Notes under the pieces: model-generated
What the model was told of the DNA's origin: nothing
Seen by the model: the letters and a program-made list of their open reading frames with translations, nothing else
Databases searched by the model: none
Position numbers and translations under genes: made by a program
Assembly (NCBI GenBank): GCA_046756945.1
Contig: JBHHXI010000148.1
Coordinates: 1 to 6,979 of the forward strand
Length of the DNA: 6,979 nt
Reading direction: 5' to 3'
From: JACZQZ01 sp046756945
Lineage (GTDB): Bacteria > Pseudomonadota > Alphaproteobacteria > Rhodospirillales > 2-02-FULL-58-16
In this document: positions 1 to 5,821 of the stretch, one piece after another
How the letters are laid out: each line of letters starts with the position of its first letter
How positions within the stretch are numbered: position 1 is the first letter of the stretch

Positions 1-65
1 AGCACCTCCGCGCGCAGCACCGGGTGGCGCGAGAACGAGCGCGAGGCGACGGCGATGCGGGTCAT
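1..65 (-). CDS. Start of a D-2-hydroxyacid dehydrogenase-like protein (partial, runs off left edge)
   Basis: An ATG on the minus strand (65-63) overlaps the TGA stop of the HAD phosphatase gene in an ATGA arrangement. The frame stays open to base 1, giving 21 complete codons. The peptide begins MTRIAVASRSFSRHPVL. This resembles the N-terminus of NAD-dependent D-2-hydroxyacid (phosphoglycerate-type) dehydrogenases found in polysaccharide loci, where a short beta strand is followed by a SRSFS-like segment. Such enzymes reduce 2-keto acids or oxidise 2-hydroxy acids in the cytoplasm, but no NAD-binding or catalytic motif is inside the window. The four-base overlap implies translational coupling to the HAD gene and supports the start. 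The reading frame is well supported; the family call rests on few residues and is tentative. Confidence 0.55.
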   Translation of the reverse strand, partial: MTRIAVASRSFSRHPVLRAEV

Positions 66-766
66 GGCGCGGAGGACTCCCGGTGCAAAAAGATGGCGTG
101 CAGCGTCTGGGGCAAATCCCGGATATCGTCGATCAGGGCATCGGCATCCAGGCGGCTTGGCGGGACGCGGCAGTATCCGTAGGTGACGGCGATGGCGGAA
201 ATTCCGGCGTCCCGCGCCGCGGCCATGTCGGTCTCGCTGTCGCCGACGAAAGCGGCTGCGTCGGGCGCCGCGCCCATCCCTTCAAGGGCAAGGGTCACGT
301 GCCGGCCGTCGGGCTTGCGATGGGGAACGCTGTCGCCGCAGGAGACGACGCGGAAATAGCGGTCCAGATTCAATGCCTTGAGGACAAGCCGGGTCGTGAC
401 TTGGGGCTTGTTGGTGCAGATCCCCAGGCGTATGCCCTCCGATGCCAACGTCTCCAATGTCTCTAAGACGCCCGGATAGATGACGGTGCGCTCGGCGGGA
501 TGTTCCGCGTACGCGGAAACGAAGCGTTGCAGATAGTCTTCCACCCGCTCCTTGGTGCCGGGTGTGCCGGTGAGCGCCAGCGCCCTTTCTATCAACACTT
601 GGGCGCCCTCTCCCACCAGCCCCTTCACTTCGTCCAGCGAAAGGGCGCGACGTCCATCGTCCTCCAGCGCCCGGTTAATGGCTGCGCGGACGTCGGGGAC
701 GCTGTCGATCAGGGTGCCGTCGAGATCGAAGAGGACGGAGATCACCCCCTGGTCCGCTCCCGTCAC
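62..766 (-). CDS. HAD-superfamily hydrolase, phosphoglycolate phosphatase-like
   Basis: This is a 234-residue cytoplasmic phosphatase of the HAD family, subclass I, with an alpha-helical cap between motifs I and II. Motif I is FDLDGTL, with nucleophile D14 and acid/base D16. Motif II is T118 in CTNK, motif III is K151 in HRKPD, and motif IV is GDSETD at 175-180, which would bind Mg. All catalytic residues are present and the length matches Gph/PGP phosphatases. The start is GTG at 766-764: an in-frame TGA lies six bases upstream, and AAAAGG sits seven bases before the GTG. Its stop overlaps the next gene's ATG. Family members hydrolyse 2-phosphoglycolate or small sugar phosphates. Beside a KdsB-like gene, a role like KdsC (removing phosphate from a sugar acid before CMP activation) is plausible inference. 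Housekeeping Gph is the alternative. Confidence 0.9.
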   Translation of the reverse strand: MTGADQGVISVLFDLDGTLIDSVPDVRAAINRALEDDGRRALSLDEVKGLVGEGAQVLIERALALTGTPGTKERVEDYLQRFVSAYAEHPAERTVIYPGVLETLETLASEGIRLGICTNKPQVTTRLVLKALNLDRYFRVVSCGDSVPHRKPDGRHVTLALEGMGAAPDAAAFVGDSETDMAAARDAGISAIAVTYGYCRVPPSRLDADALIDDIRDLPQTLHAIFLHRESSAP

Positions 767-986
767 GGCTCAGCCTTTTCGGGCAAGGCAAGGTCGTGCC
801 ACACGATTCAATCTTTCCCGCCTTTTCCGTTCAGGAAATAGGGTTTCTTTCCATAGTGCCGCCGCGACCAGGGCCACACGCCATCAGTGTCCCCCGCCCG
901 GTCAACATGCCCGCTTTGCCGGGTTGCGCGCTTTTTCGGTGTTCCCGGTACGAGTCATATTCGTCGGGCACCCGCTCCGAGGCACT
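767..986. other. 220-base gap between the KdsB-like and HAD genes
   Basis: This is the longest non-coding stretch in the window and the likeliest place for a transcription boundary. No convincing -35/-10 pair and no hairpin followed by a T-run was found on either strand by eye. One minus-strand frame, 954 to 808, stays open for 48 codons between two stops. It has no ATG, and its only GTG comes at codon 26. Its last 25 codons read like protein, with aromatic-rich text such as VWPWSRRHYGKKPYF. It may be the tail of a decayed gene or chance. A short inverted repeat at 773-789 (five-base stem, seven-base loop) includes the probable ribosome binding site of the HAD gene. Confidence 0.4.
774..779 (-). 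promoter_or_regulatory. Ribosome binding site of the HAD phosphatase gene
   Basis: On the minus strand the bases read AAAAGG and lie seven bases before GTG 766-764. An in-frame TGA at 772-770 excludes any longer version, and the next internal GTG has its purine run directly against it. This site therefore decides the start. It falls within one arm of a weak inverted repeat (773-789), so its access could depend on RNA folding. That last point is inference. Confidence 0.5.
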
Positions 987-1751
987 TCAGTACCGGCCCC
1001 AGAGGGGGTCGTCCTCCATGTAGGCCTCCACCTTTTCCAGGTCGGCGGGGCTGTCCACCGAAAACGACGGGATATAAGGATAGGGCGCGATGCGTTGCCG
1101 GCCCCCGTTGTCGCAGATGCGGTTGGAATCGCAGGCCTCCCTGATCTCCAGGGGCGATTCGGGTTCGCCGGTGAACCACCTGAGATAATGCCAGCGGAAG
1201 GCGAAGATGCCGTAGATGCGCAGCGCGCCCACGTCGGGCGTCAACGCCGTGCAATAGGGAATGGGGCTGCGCGAGGTGTACAGCACGTCGCCCTTCACGT
1301 CGTGGACGATCTTGACGATGTCGGGGTTGCGGAACACGTCCTCGTCGACGATCTCCATGGCCAGCACGGTGGCGGGCACGGCGTCGTCGTCCTCCAGGGG
1401 CTTGACCACCGCGTCGATCATGTCGGGCTGCATCATCGGCTCGTCGCCCTGGACGCAGACCACCACGTCGTCGGCAGCCAGTTCGAGGCCGCATTTCCCG
1501 GCCGCCTCGGCCACCCGGTCCAGCGCCCGGGTGTGGGTGTCGGCGGTCATGATCACGGGGTAGCCCCGGGATTCGCCGAAGGCGCGGATGTCCTCGTCGC
1601 AGGTGGCCAGGTAAAGGCCGTCCCATCGGCCGAACATCCGCGCCCGGGCGAACACGTGCTCGACCATGGGCCTGCCGCAGATGGGCAGCAGGGGCTTGCC
1701 GGGGAAGCGGCTCGCCGCCAGCCGCGCCGGGACGACGCCGATGATCTTCAT
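987..1751 (-). CDS. KdsB-like 3-deoxy-sugar-acid cytidylyltransferase (CMP-Kdo synthetase family)
   Basis: The 254-residue protein matches the usual KdsB length. It would join a 2-keto-3-deoxy sugar acid to CMP using CTP, giving an activated donor in the cytoplasm. Residues 6-21 form the nucleotide-binding loop (VVPARLAASRFPGKPL). VQGDEP at 100-105 supplies the Mg ligand D103, and SVDSPADL near 231-238 supplies the second acidic ligand, D233. RSPIPY (161-166) matches the family's SRxPIPY segment. Two segments differ from housekeeping KdsB: HTRALDR at 73-79 stands where HxSGTxR is usual, and EACDSNRICDNG at 205-216 replaces the ExLEQLR-type helix. The substrate may therefore be a Kdo variant. 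The frame extends upstream to an ATG at 1820, but those 23 codons do not fit the family. ATG 1751-1749, directly before KIIGVVPAR, is the better start, with a weak AGG eight bases ahead. The preceding gene ends 84 bases upstream. Confidence 0.9.
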   Translation of the reverse strand: MKIIGVVPARLAASRFPGKPLLPICGRPMVEHVFARARMFGRWDGLYLATCDEDIRAFGESRGYPVIMTADTHTRALDRVAEAAGKCGLELAADDVVVCVQGDEPMMQPDMIDAVVKPLEDDDAVPATVLAMEIVDEDVFRNPDIVKIVHDVKGDVLYTSRSPIPYCTALTPDVGALRIYGIFAFRWHYLRWFTGEPESPLEIREACDSNRICDNGGRQRIAPYPYIPSFSVDSPADLEKVEAYMEDDPLWGRY

Positions 1752-1835
1752 CCGATGGGCCTGATATCTGGTGTGGGTATTGGATTCATGTGGTACAGGA
1801 GATGGCCAAACAGCCGCCACGGGGTCCGGGAAGCG

Positions 1836-2885
1836 TCACGATATTTCCGCAACCTCGTCGCTCAGGTTCCACCGGTCCCGCCATTCGGGATCGGCGCAGT
1901 ATATGCGGTACACCAGCTCCATGGTTTTCAGCGCGTCGTCGGAGGTGCCGTTGGCGACGGGCGTGTCGTTGACGATGGCGTCGGCAAACCCGGCGATTTC
2001 GTCGGGCCAGGACGGGTCGTGGTTATACCGCGTGGTCTGCTCCCTCGGGTCGCCCAACTCCTCCTCATGGGCCCAGGCCACGGTCATGGTCTCGGCGCCA
2101 TAGCTCTTGGAACTCGACAGGATGCCGCTCAGCGTGATGGCGCCGCGCTCGAGCGTCATTTCCAGGCTGAAACGGTGGCGCCATTGGGTCGCCGACGAAT
2201 GGAGGATGGCCACCCGGCCGTCGGCCGTGCGCATCAGGGCGTAGGCGTTGTCCTCCACGTCGTGGTTCCAGAAACCGTTGGAGACGAAACTGTGGACCTC
2301 GGTGAACTCGCCGGCGAACAGGCGCAGCAGGTCCACCATGTGGATTCCCTGGTCCAGCAGCACGCCGCCGCCGGCGAGCGCCCGCTCGGTGCGCCATGAG
2401 GTCTGCCCGAAGGTGACCAGCTTCGACTTGCCGTACATGCCGCGCAGGTTGATGACCTGGCCCAGTTCGCCGCCGCGGACGAGCTTCAGGGCGTCCCGGA
2501 CGGAATTGTGATAGCGGTGGTTGAAACCGTACTGGAGCTTGAGCCCGGGATGCTTTCGCTCGCAGGCCATGACCCGGACCACATCGGCGACGTCCCGTCC
2601 CGGCGGCTTTTCGCAGAACACGTGCAGGCCCTTCTCGAGCCCGGCGATGGTGACCTCGGGGTTGATGTCGTTGGTCAGGCAGACGAACAGCACGTCTACG
2701 TCCTCTTCCAGGACCCGCCTGTAGTGGGTGTAGTAGCGCACGCCGTCGTCGAACGTCCCCTCGCCGTCCAGGCGGCGGTCGCACACGGCCACCGTCGTAA
2801 GGTTCGGATGCCGGTCGATGAAATGGCGGCGGCGCTGGCCGACGATGCCGTAGCCCGCGATGCCAACCCTCAATCCCGCGTCCAT
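1836..2885 (-). CDS. Gfo/Idh/MocA-family NAD(P)-dependent sugar oxidoreductase (second of a pair)
   Basis: The 349-residue protein has a Rossmann domain followed by the alpha/beta substrate domain of the GFO/IDH/MOCA family. The dinucleotide loop is GYGIVG at 11-16 after a short beta strand. EKP at 92-94 carries the conserved lysine K93. GGGVLLDQGIHMVD at 172-185 carries the catalytic D178 and H182, so the usual Lys/Asp/His set is complete. Such enzymes oxidise or reduce a hydroxyl or keto group on sugars, sugar nucleotides or cyclitols in the cytoplasm; the substrate cannot be read from sequence. The ATG (2885-2883) shares one base with the upstream gene's TGA (TGATG), which fixes the start and implies translational coupling. 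The KdsB-like gene follows 84 bases downstream. The family is certain, the substrate unknown. Confidence 0.93.
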   Translation of the reverse strand: MDAGLRVGIAGYGIVGQRRRHFIDRHPNLTTVAVCDRRLDGEGTFDDGVRYYTHYRRVLEEDVDVLFVCLTNDINPEVTIAGLEKGLHVFCEKPPGRDVADVVRVMACERKHPGLKLQYGFNHRYHNSVRDALKLVRGGELGQVINLRGMYGKSKLVTFGQTSWRTERALAGGGVLLDQGIHMVDLLRLFAGEFTEVHSFVSNGFWNHDVEDNAYALMRTADGRVAILHSSATQWRHRFSLEMTLERGAITLSGILSSSKSYGAETMTVAWAHEEELGDPREQTTRYNHDPSWPDEIAGFADAIVNDTPVANGTSDDALKTMELVYRIYCADPEWRDRWNLSDEVAEIS

Positions 2886-3997
2886 CAGACCACATCCTCG
2901 GGCACGGCTGACCGGTAGAGACCGGCGATTTTATCGTCGGGCCGGCCCAGCCGCGTGGACTGGGCCGTGCTGTCCACGTCCACCCATCCTCCCGCTTCGT
3001 CCGAACGGTAAAAAGCGTGCAGCAGCTTGAGGGTGCCAAGGCAATCTTGGCGGCTCACCGGATAAGGCGTGCCGTGGCGGAAAAAGGCGGCGATGTCCCG
3101 GTACATGTTGTCGTGGCCGTAGCCGTAGACGGCGCCGTGGCCGTCGATGCCGACGAAATCTTCGCTGTGCGCGGCGCAGTCCTCCGGGTCGGGGGTGAAG
3201 ATCTGCAACTCGTTCACGGCGATGCCGCCGATCTGGGACAGGCCCTTGGAGCCGACGATGCCGAGCGACGCCTCGAAATCGTCGGGGCGCGCCGCCGTGG
3301 TCACCTCCAGGACCCCCACCGCCCCGCTCTCGAAGGTCATGGTGGCGACCACCGTGTCCTCGATCTCGACGTCGGCGCCCAGCGTGCGCATGGTGGCGTT
3401 GACCCGCGTCACCTCGCCGCCGAGGTGGCGCAGAAGGTCCACGTGGTGGATGCCCTGGTTGGTCAGCGCCCCGCCGTCGTGGGAAAACGTGCCGCGCCAG
3501 GGCGCCATGTCGTAGTACCGTTGGGGCCGGCACCAGCGGACGCGCACCGACATGATGCGGATATCTCCCAGGTCGCCGTCCCGCACGGCCGTTTTCACCC
3601 TTTTGACCGCCTTGTTGTAGCGGTTCTGGAACACCGGGAAGATGCTGAGACCCAGGCGCTCGGCCGTCCCGTAGGCCTCGTGCAGCTGCTCGGGGCGCAT
3701 GAACGCGGGCTTTTCCATGATCACGTGCTTTCCGTAACGCTCCATCACGTCCAGGCCGTGCTCCAAGTGCATGCCCGACGGGGTGATCACGGCGACAATG
3801 TCGATGTCTGGCACCTCGGTGAGCATGGTGTGATAGTTGATGAAGTGCGGGACCCCGAATTCCTCGCCATAGGGGCCCGCCTTCTCGTCGACCAGATCGC
3901 ACACGGCGGCCAGCGCCACCCCGTCCGCCGTGGCGATGGAACGGCAGTGGTGCCCGGCGATCCGCCCGCAGCCGATCAGGGCGACGTTCAGAGGCAT
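2885..3997 (-). CDS. Gfo/Idh/MocA-family sugar oxidoreductase (first of a pair)
   Basis: This is a 370-residue dehydrogenase of the GFO/IDH/MOCA family. The N-terminal Rossmann loop is GCGRIAG (9-14 region), EKP at 95-97 gives lysine K96, and GGALTNQGIHHVD at 175-187 gives H184. Where many members, including its neighbour, carry aspartate before QGIH, this one has N180. It probably acts with NAD(P) on a sugar, sugar acid or sugar nucleotide; similar proteins are common in O-antigen loci. The frame extends to an ATG at 4180, but that start would add 61 poorly matching residues and overlap the radical SAM gene by 100 bases. ATG 3997-3995, at MPLNVALIGCG, places the Rossmann strand at the N-terminus as expected, although no strong ribosome binding site is visible. 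Its stop overlaps the next gene's ATG by one base. The two enzymes are clearly diverged from each other. Confidence 0.92.
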   Translation of the reverse strand: MPLNVALIGCGRIAGHHCRSIATADGVALAAVCDLVDEKAGPYGEEFGVPHFINYHTMLTEVPDIDIVAVITPSGMHLEHGLDVMERYGKHVIMEKPAFMRPEQLHEAYGTAERLGLSIFPVFQNRYNKAVKRVKTAVRDGDLGDIRIMSVRVRWCRPQRYYDMAPWRGTFSHDGGALTNQGIHHVDLLRHLGGEVTRVNATMRTLGADVEIEDTVVATMTFESGAVGVLEVTTAARPDDFEASLGIVGSKGLSQIGGIAVNELQIFTPDPEDCAAHSEDFVGIDGHGAVYGYGHDNMYRDIAAFFRHGTPYPVSRQDCLGTLKLLHAFYRSDEAGGWVDVDSTAQSTRLGRPDDKIAGLYRSAVPEDVV

Positions 3998-4080
3998 GCG
4001 CGCGCGCTTGGTTTTATGATGGAGCGCTGTCCTATGGGATAAGCCGCGATGCCGTGGCGACAAGGCACCGATTGCGGAAG

Positions 4081-5769
4081 TCAGACCAGCGGTGAGCCCA
4101 TGCCGACAAGGCGGGAGAGCATTTCCTCGTCCATGCGGTTCGGCGTTCCCTGGAAATACTCTTCCGGTTCCTTGCCCCAATGGGCGGCCTCGCCGGTGAT
4201 GTAGGTCTTCTCGGAATCCTGCGTGTCACTCAAGAAGTTCTTCGCGTATATGTCCGAATATATTTTGCGAATGTTCAGGCCTTCCGCCGTGTTCTCCTCG
4301 GCCCGGCGCAGGCTCGGCCACTCCGCCTTCGGGAAGTAACAATACAAGGGAAGAATTGACAAAAGCCCATCAATCTCATCGGCGCTCAGGTAAGGCGGCG
4401 GCATCCGCAAGAGGGAACGGGACGTGTTGTGTCGGGTGATGGTCCCGGGATCCAGCCAGCCGTTGGATATCGCCACCTGGCGCAACGTGGTCCCGTGGTA
4501 GGGCGTAAAAATGAAGCCCGTCACCGAATCATAGCCCTGGATCGCGCGCACCAGTTCAACCGTATCCATGACCATCTCCCGGGTCTCGCCGGGCATGCCG
4601 ATGATCAGGTTCAGACTAAAGGCGATCCCGCTGTCGGCGATCCATTTGAAACGCTTGATGATTTCATCGTTGATGATTTTCCGGCGCAGAATTTTGTTTC
4701 GATACTGCTCGTTGCCGGCCTCAATGCCGAAAGCCATGCGGTAGCAGTTCACCTCCTTCAGCCGGGAGAGAATCTCCGGATCACAATTTTCCGCCCGGGT
4801 GTTGAAGTAGAACGGCAGTCTGAACTCTTCGTACATGTCGCAGAATTCAAAGATTTCGCGGCGCGGTCGGGCCAGGAAACTGTCATCCACGAAAAAGAAG
4901 AAGTCCGGAGCGTAGGTCTCCACGTAGGACCGCATCTCGGCACGCAGGACATCCATCGTCTTCCGCCGCATAAAGTTTCCGAGATCGTTTTCCGAGGTGA
5001 AGGCGCGCTGGGCCGGCGAGTTACAGTACGTGCACGCATAGGGACAGCCGCGGTACGACTCCACCGGGATCATTTTGAAGATCCGTCCGCCCATGGGCCG
5101 CATGAAACGGGTTTCGTCGAACAGCGAAAAGTCCGGCACGACCTCGCTGATGTTGACCAATGGACGTTGCGGGTATTTGCGAACTTCCCCGGATGCGCCC
5201 TTGTACCAAGTGCCGGCAATTCCATCCAAGGGCTCTCCATTGCGCACGGCCTCGGCGACGGCGACCACCGTGTGCTCTCCCTCGCCGGGGCCGATCAGGC
5301 GGATTTCCGGGGCCTCGATGCAGCGGCCCGGCGCCATGGTCGGGAAGACGCCACCGACCAGGTGGGGAATATCCAGGTCCTCCACGGTGCGAAGCATGCT
5401 CAAGGTCTGCAGGAAGGTATCCTCGACGACCGAGAAGATCATGAGGTCGGGGTTGTATTCCCGCACCTTCCCGCGGAAGTCGGCGAGCATGTTGGATCTG
5501 AGCGATATGCCCAAGTCTTTCTTGACGTCGAACCGGCGGACGTTCAGCAGATTGACCCGGTGTTCCGAGTAATTGATCCGAGTTTCCGAATAATTGGTTT
5601 CGTCGGTGTCGTAATGGGTGGTATCGAACAGGTCGACTTGATAACCGTGGTCTTTGAATATGCGCGTGAAAAGCGCGATGGCGATCCCCGGAACCAGCAT
5701 CAACGGCAGGTTCGGGTATACAATGAGAACCTTAAAATCTTTTTTGGATTTCACCAACTTATCAGCCAC
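4081..5769 (-). CDS. Radical SAM protein with N-terminal B12-binding-like domain
   Basis: The 562-residue protein has three parts. Residues about 12-200 resemble a cobalamin-binding Rossmann-type domain (GYQVDLFDTT at 42-51, LVGGVFPTMAP at 137-147), but the DxHxxG motif is not seen. Residues about 230-430 form the radical SAM core: C242, C246 and C249 in GCPYACTYCNSP bind the 4Fe-4S cluster that cleaves S-adenosylmethionine, and GIEAGNE (348-354) and IIGMPGET (389-396) are typical core segments. The C-terminal 130 residues have no motif I recognise. Class B members often methylate unreactive carbons; others rearrange rings. Its place among sugar genes suggests a glycan or sugar-acid substrate, which is inference. 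The start is GTG 5769-5767, supported by GAGG seven bases upstream. A 21-base tandem near-repeat lies at 5554-5595. Base composition is more A+T-rich than its neighbours at both ends. Confidence 0.92.
   Translation of the reverse strand: MADKLVKSKKDFKVLIVYPNLPLMLVPGIAIALFTRIFKDHGYQVDLFDTTHYDTDETNYSETRINYSEHRVNLLNVRRFDVKKDLGISLRSNMLADFRGKVREYNPDLMIFSVVEDTFLQTLSMLRTVEDLDIPHLVGGVFPTMAPGRCIEAPEIRLIGPGEGEHTVVAVAEAVRNGEPLDGIAGTWYKGASGEVRKYPQRPLVNISEVVPDFSLFDETRFMRPMGGRIFKMIPVESYRGCPYACTYCNSPAQRAFTSENDLGNFMRRKTMDVLRAEMRSYVETYAPDFFFFVDDSFLARPRREIFEFCDMYEEFRLPFYFNTRAENCDPEILSRLKEVNCYRMAFGIEAGNEQYRNKILRRKIINDEIIKRFKWIADSGIAFSLNLIIGMPGETREMVMDTVELVRAIQGYDSVTGFIFTPYHGTTLRQVAISNGWLDPGTITRHNTSRSLLRMPPPYLSADEIDGLLSILPLYCYFPKAEWPSLRRAEENTAEGLNIRKIYSDIYAKNFLSDTQDSEKTYITGEAAHWGKEPEEYFQGTPNRMDEEMLSRLVGMGSPLV
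5554..5595 (-). repeat. Imperfect 21-base tandem repeat inside the radical SAM gene
   Basis: Two adjacent 21-base units encode NYSETRI and NYSEHRV (residues 59-72). They match at 16 of 21 positions by direct comparison. The unit is a multiple of three, so the frame is kept. It lies in the variable stretch after the first beta-alpha-beta unit of the B12-binding-like domain and looks like a local in-frame duplication that has since diverged. Confidence 0.6.
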
Positions 5770-5774
5770 GATTT

Positions 5775-5780
5775 CACCTC
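5775..5780 (-). promoter_or_regulatory. Ribosome binding site of the radical SAM gene
   Basis: On the minus strand GAGGTG lies just upstream of GTG 5769-5767, with seven bases between the GAGG core and the start codon. This is close to ideal Shine-Dalgarno placement. It supports the GTG start of the radical SAM gene, whose first in-frame ATG would otherwise lie 23 codons inside the B12-binding-like domain. Confidence 0.7.
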
Positions 5781-5821
5781 GTCACCGGTCGGGCCGAGCC
5801 TCCTGGATGCCAAATGGCCTT

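Noticed and set aside
820..841. Short inverted repeat considered as a terminator
   Set aside because: The stem is only five bases (TTTCC/GGAAA) and is not followed by a clean T-run on either strand.
770..877. 35-codon frame (GTG start) ending just before the HAD gene, considered as a leader peptide
   Set aside because: It has no good ribosome binding site and is Arg/Lys-rich without pattern. It overlaps a competing frame on the same strand, so it cannot be told from chance.
1752..1820. N-terminal extension of the KdsB-like protein to ATG 1820
   Set aside because: The 23 extra residues do not fit the family, which begins directly with the KIIGVVPAR-type strand.
552..2399. 615-codon open frame on the plus strand
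   Set aside because: It lies antisense to three genes with clear motifs (HAD, KdsB-like, Gfo/Idh/MocA). Its product is low-complexity, rich in Arg, His, Gly and Val, as expected of the reverse of GC-rich codons, and has no recognisable domain.
3017..4042. 341-codon open frame on the plus strand
   Set aside because: It is antisense to a well-supported oxidoreductase, and its sequence is dominated by Ala, Val, His and Arg as in other shadows here.
3998..4180. N-terminal extension of the first oxidoreductase to ATG 4180
   Set aside because: It would overlap the radical SAM gene by 100 bases and put 61 unrelated residues before the Rossmann strand, which normally sits at the N-terminus.
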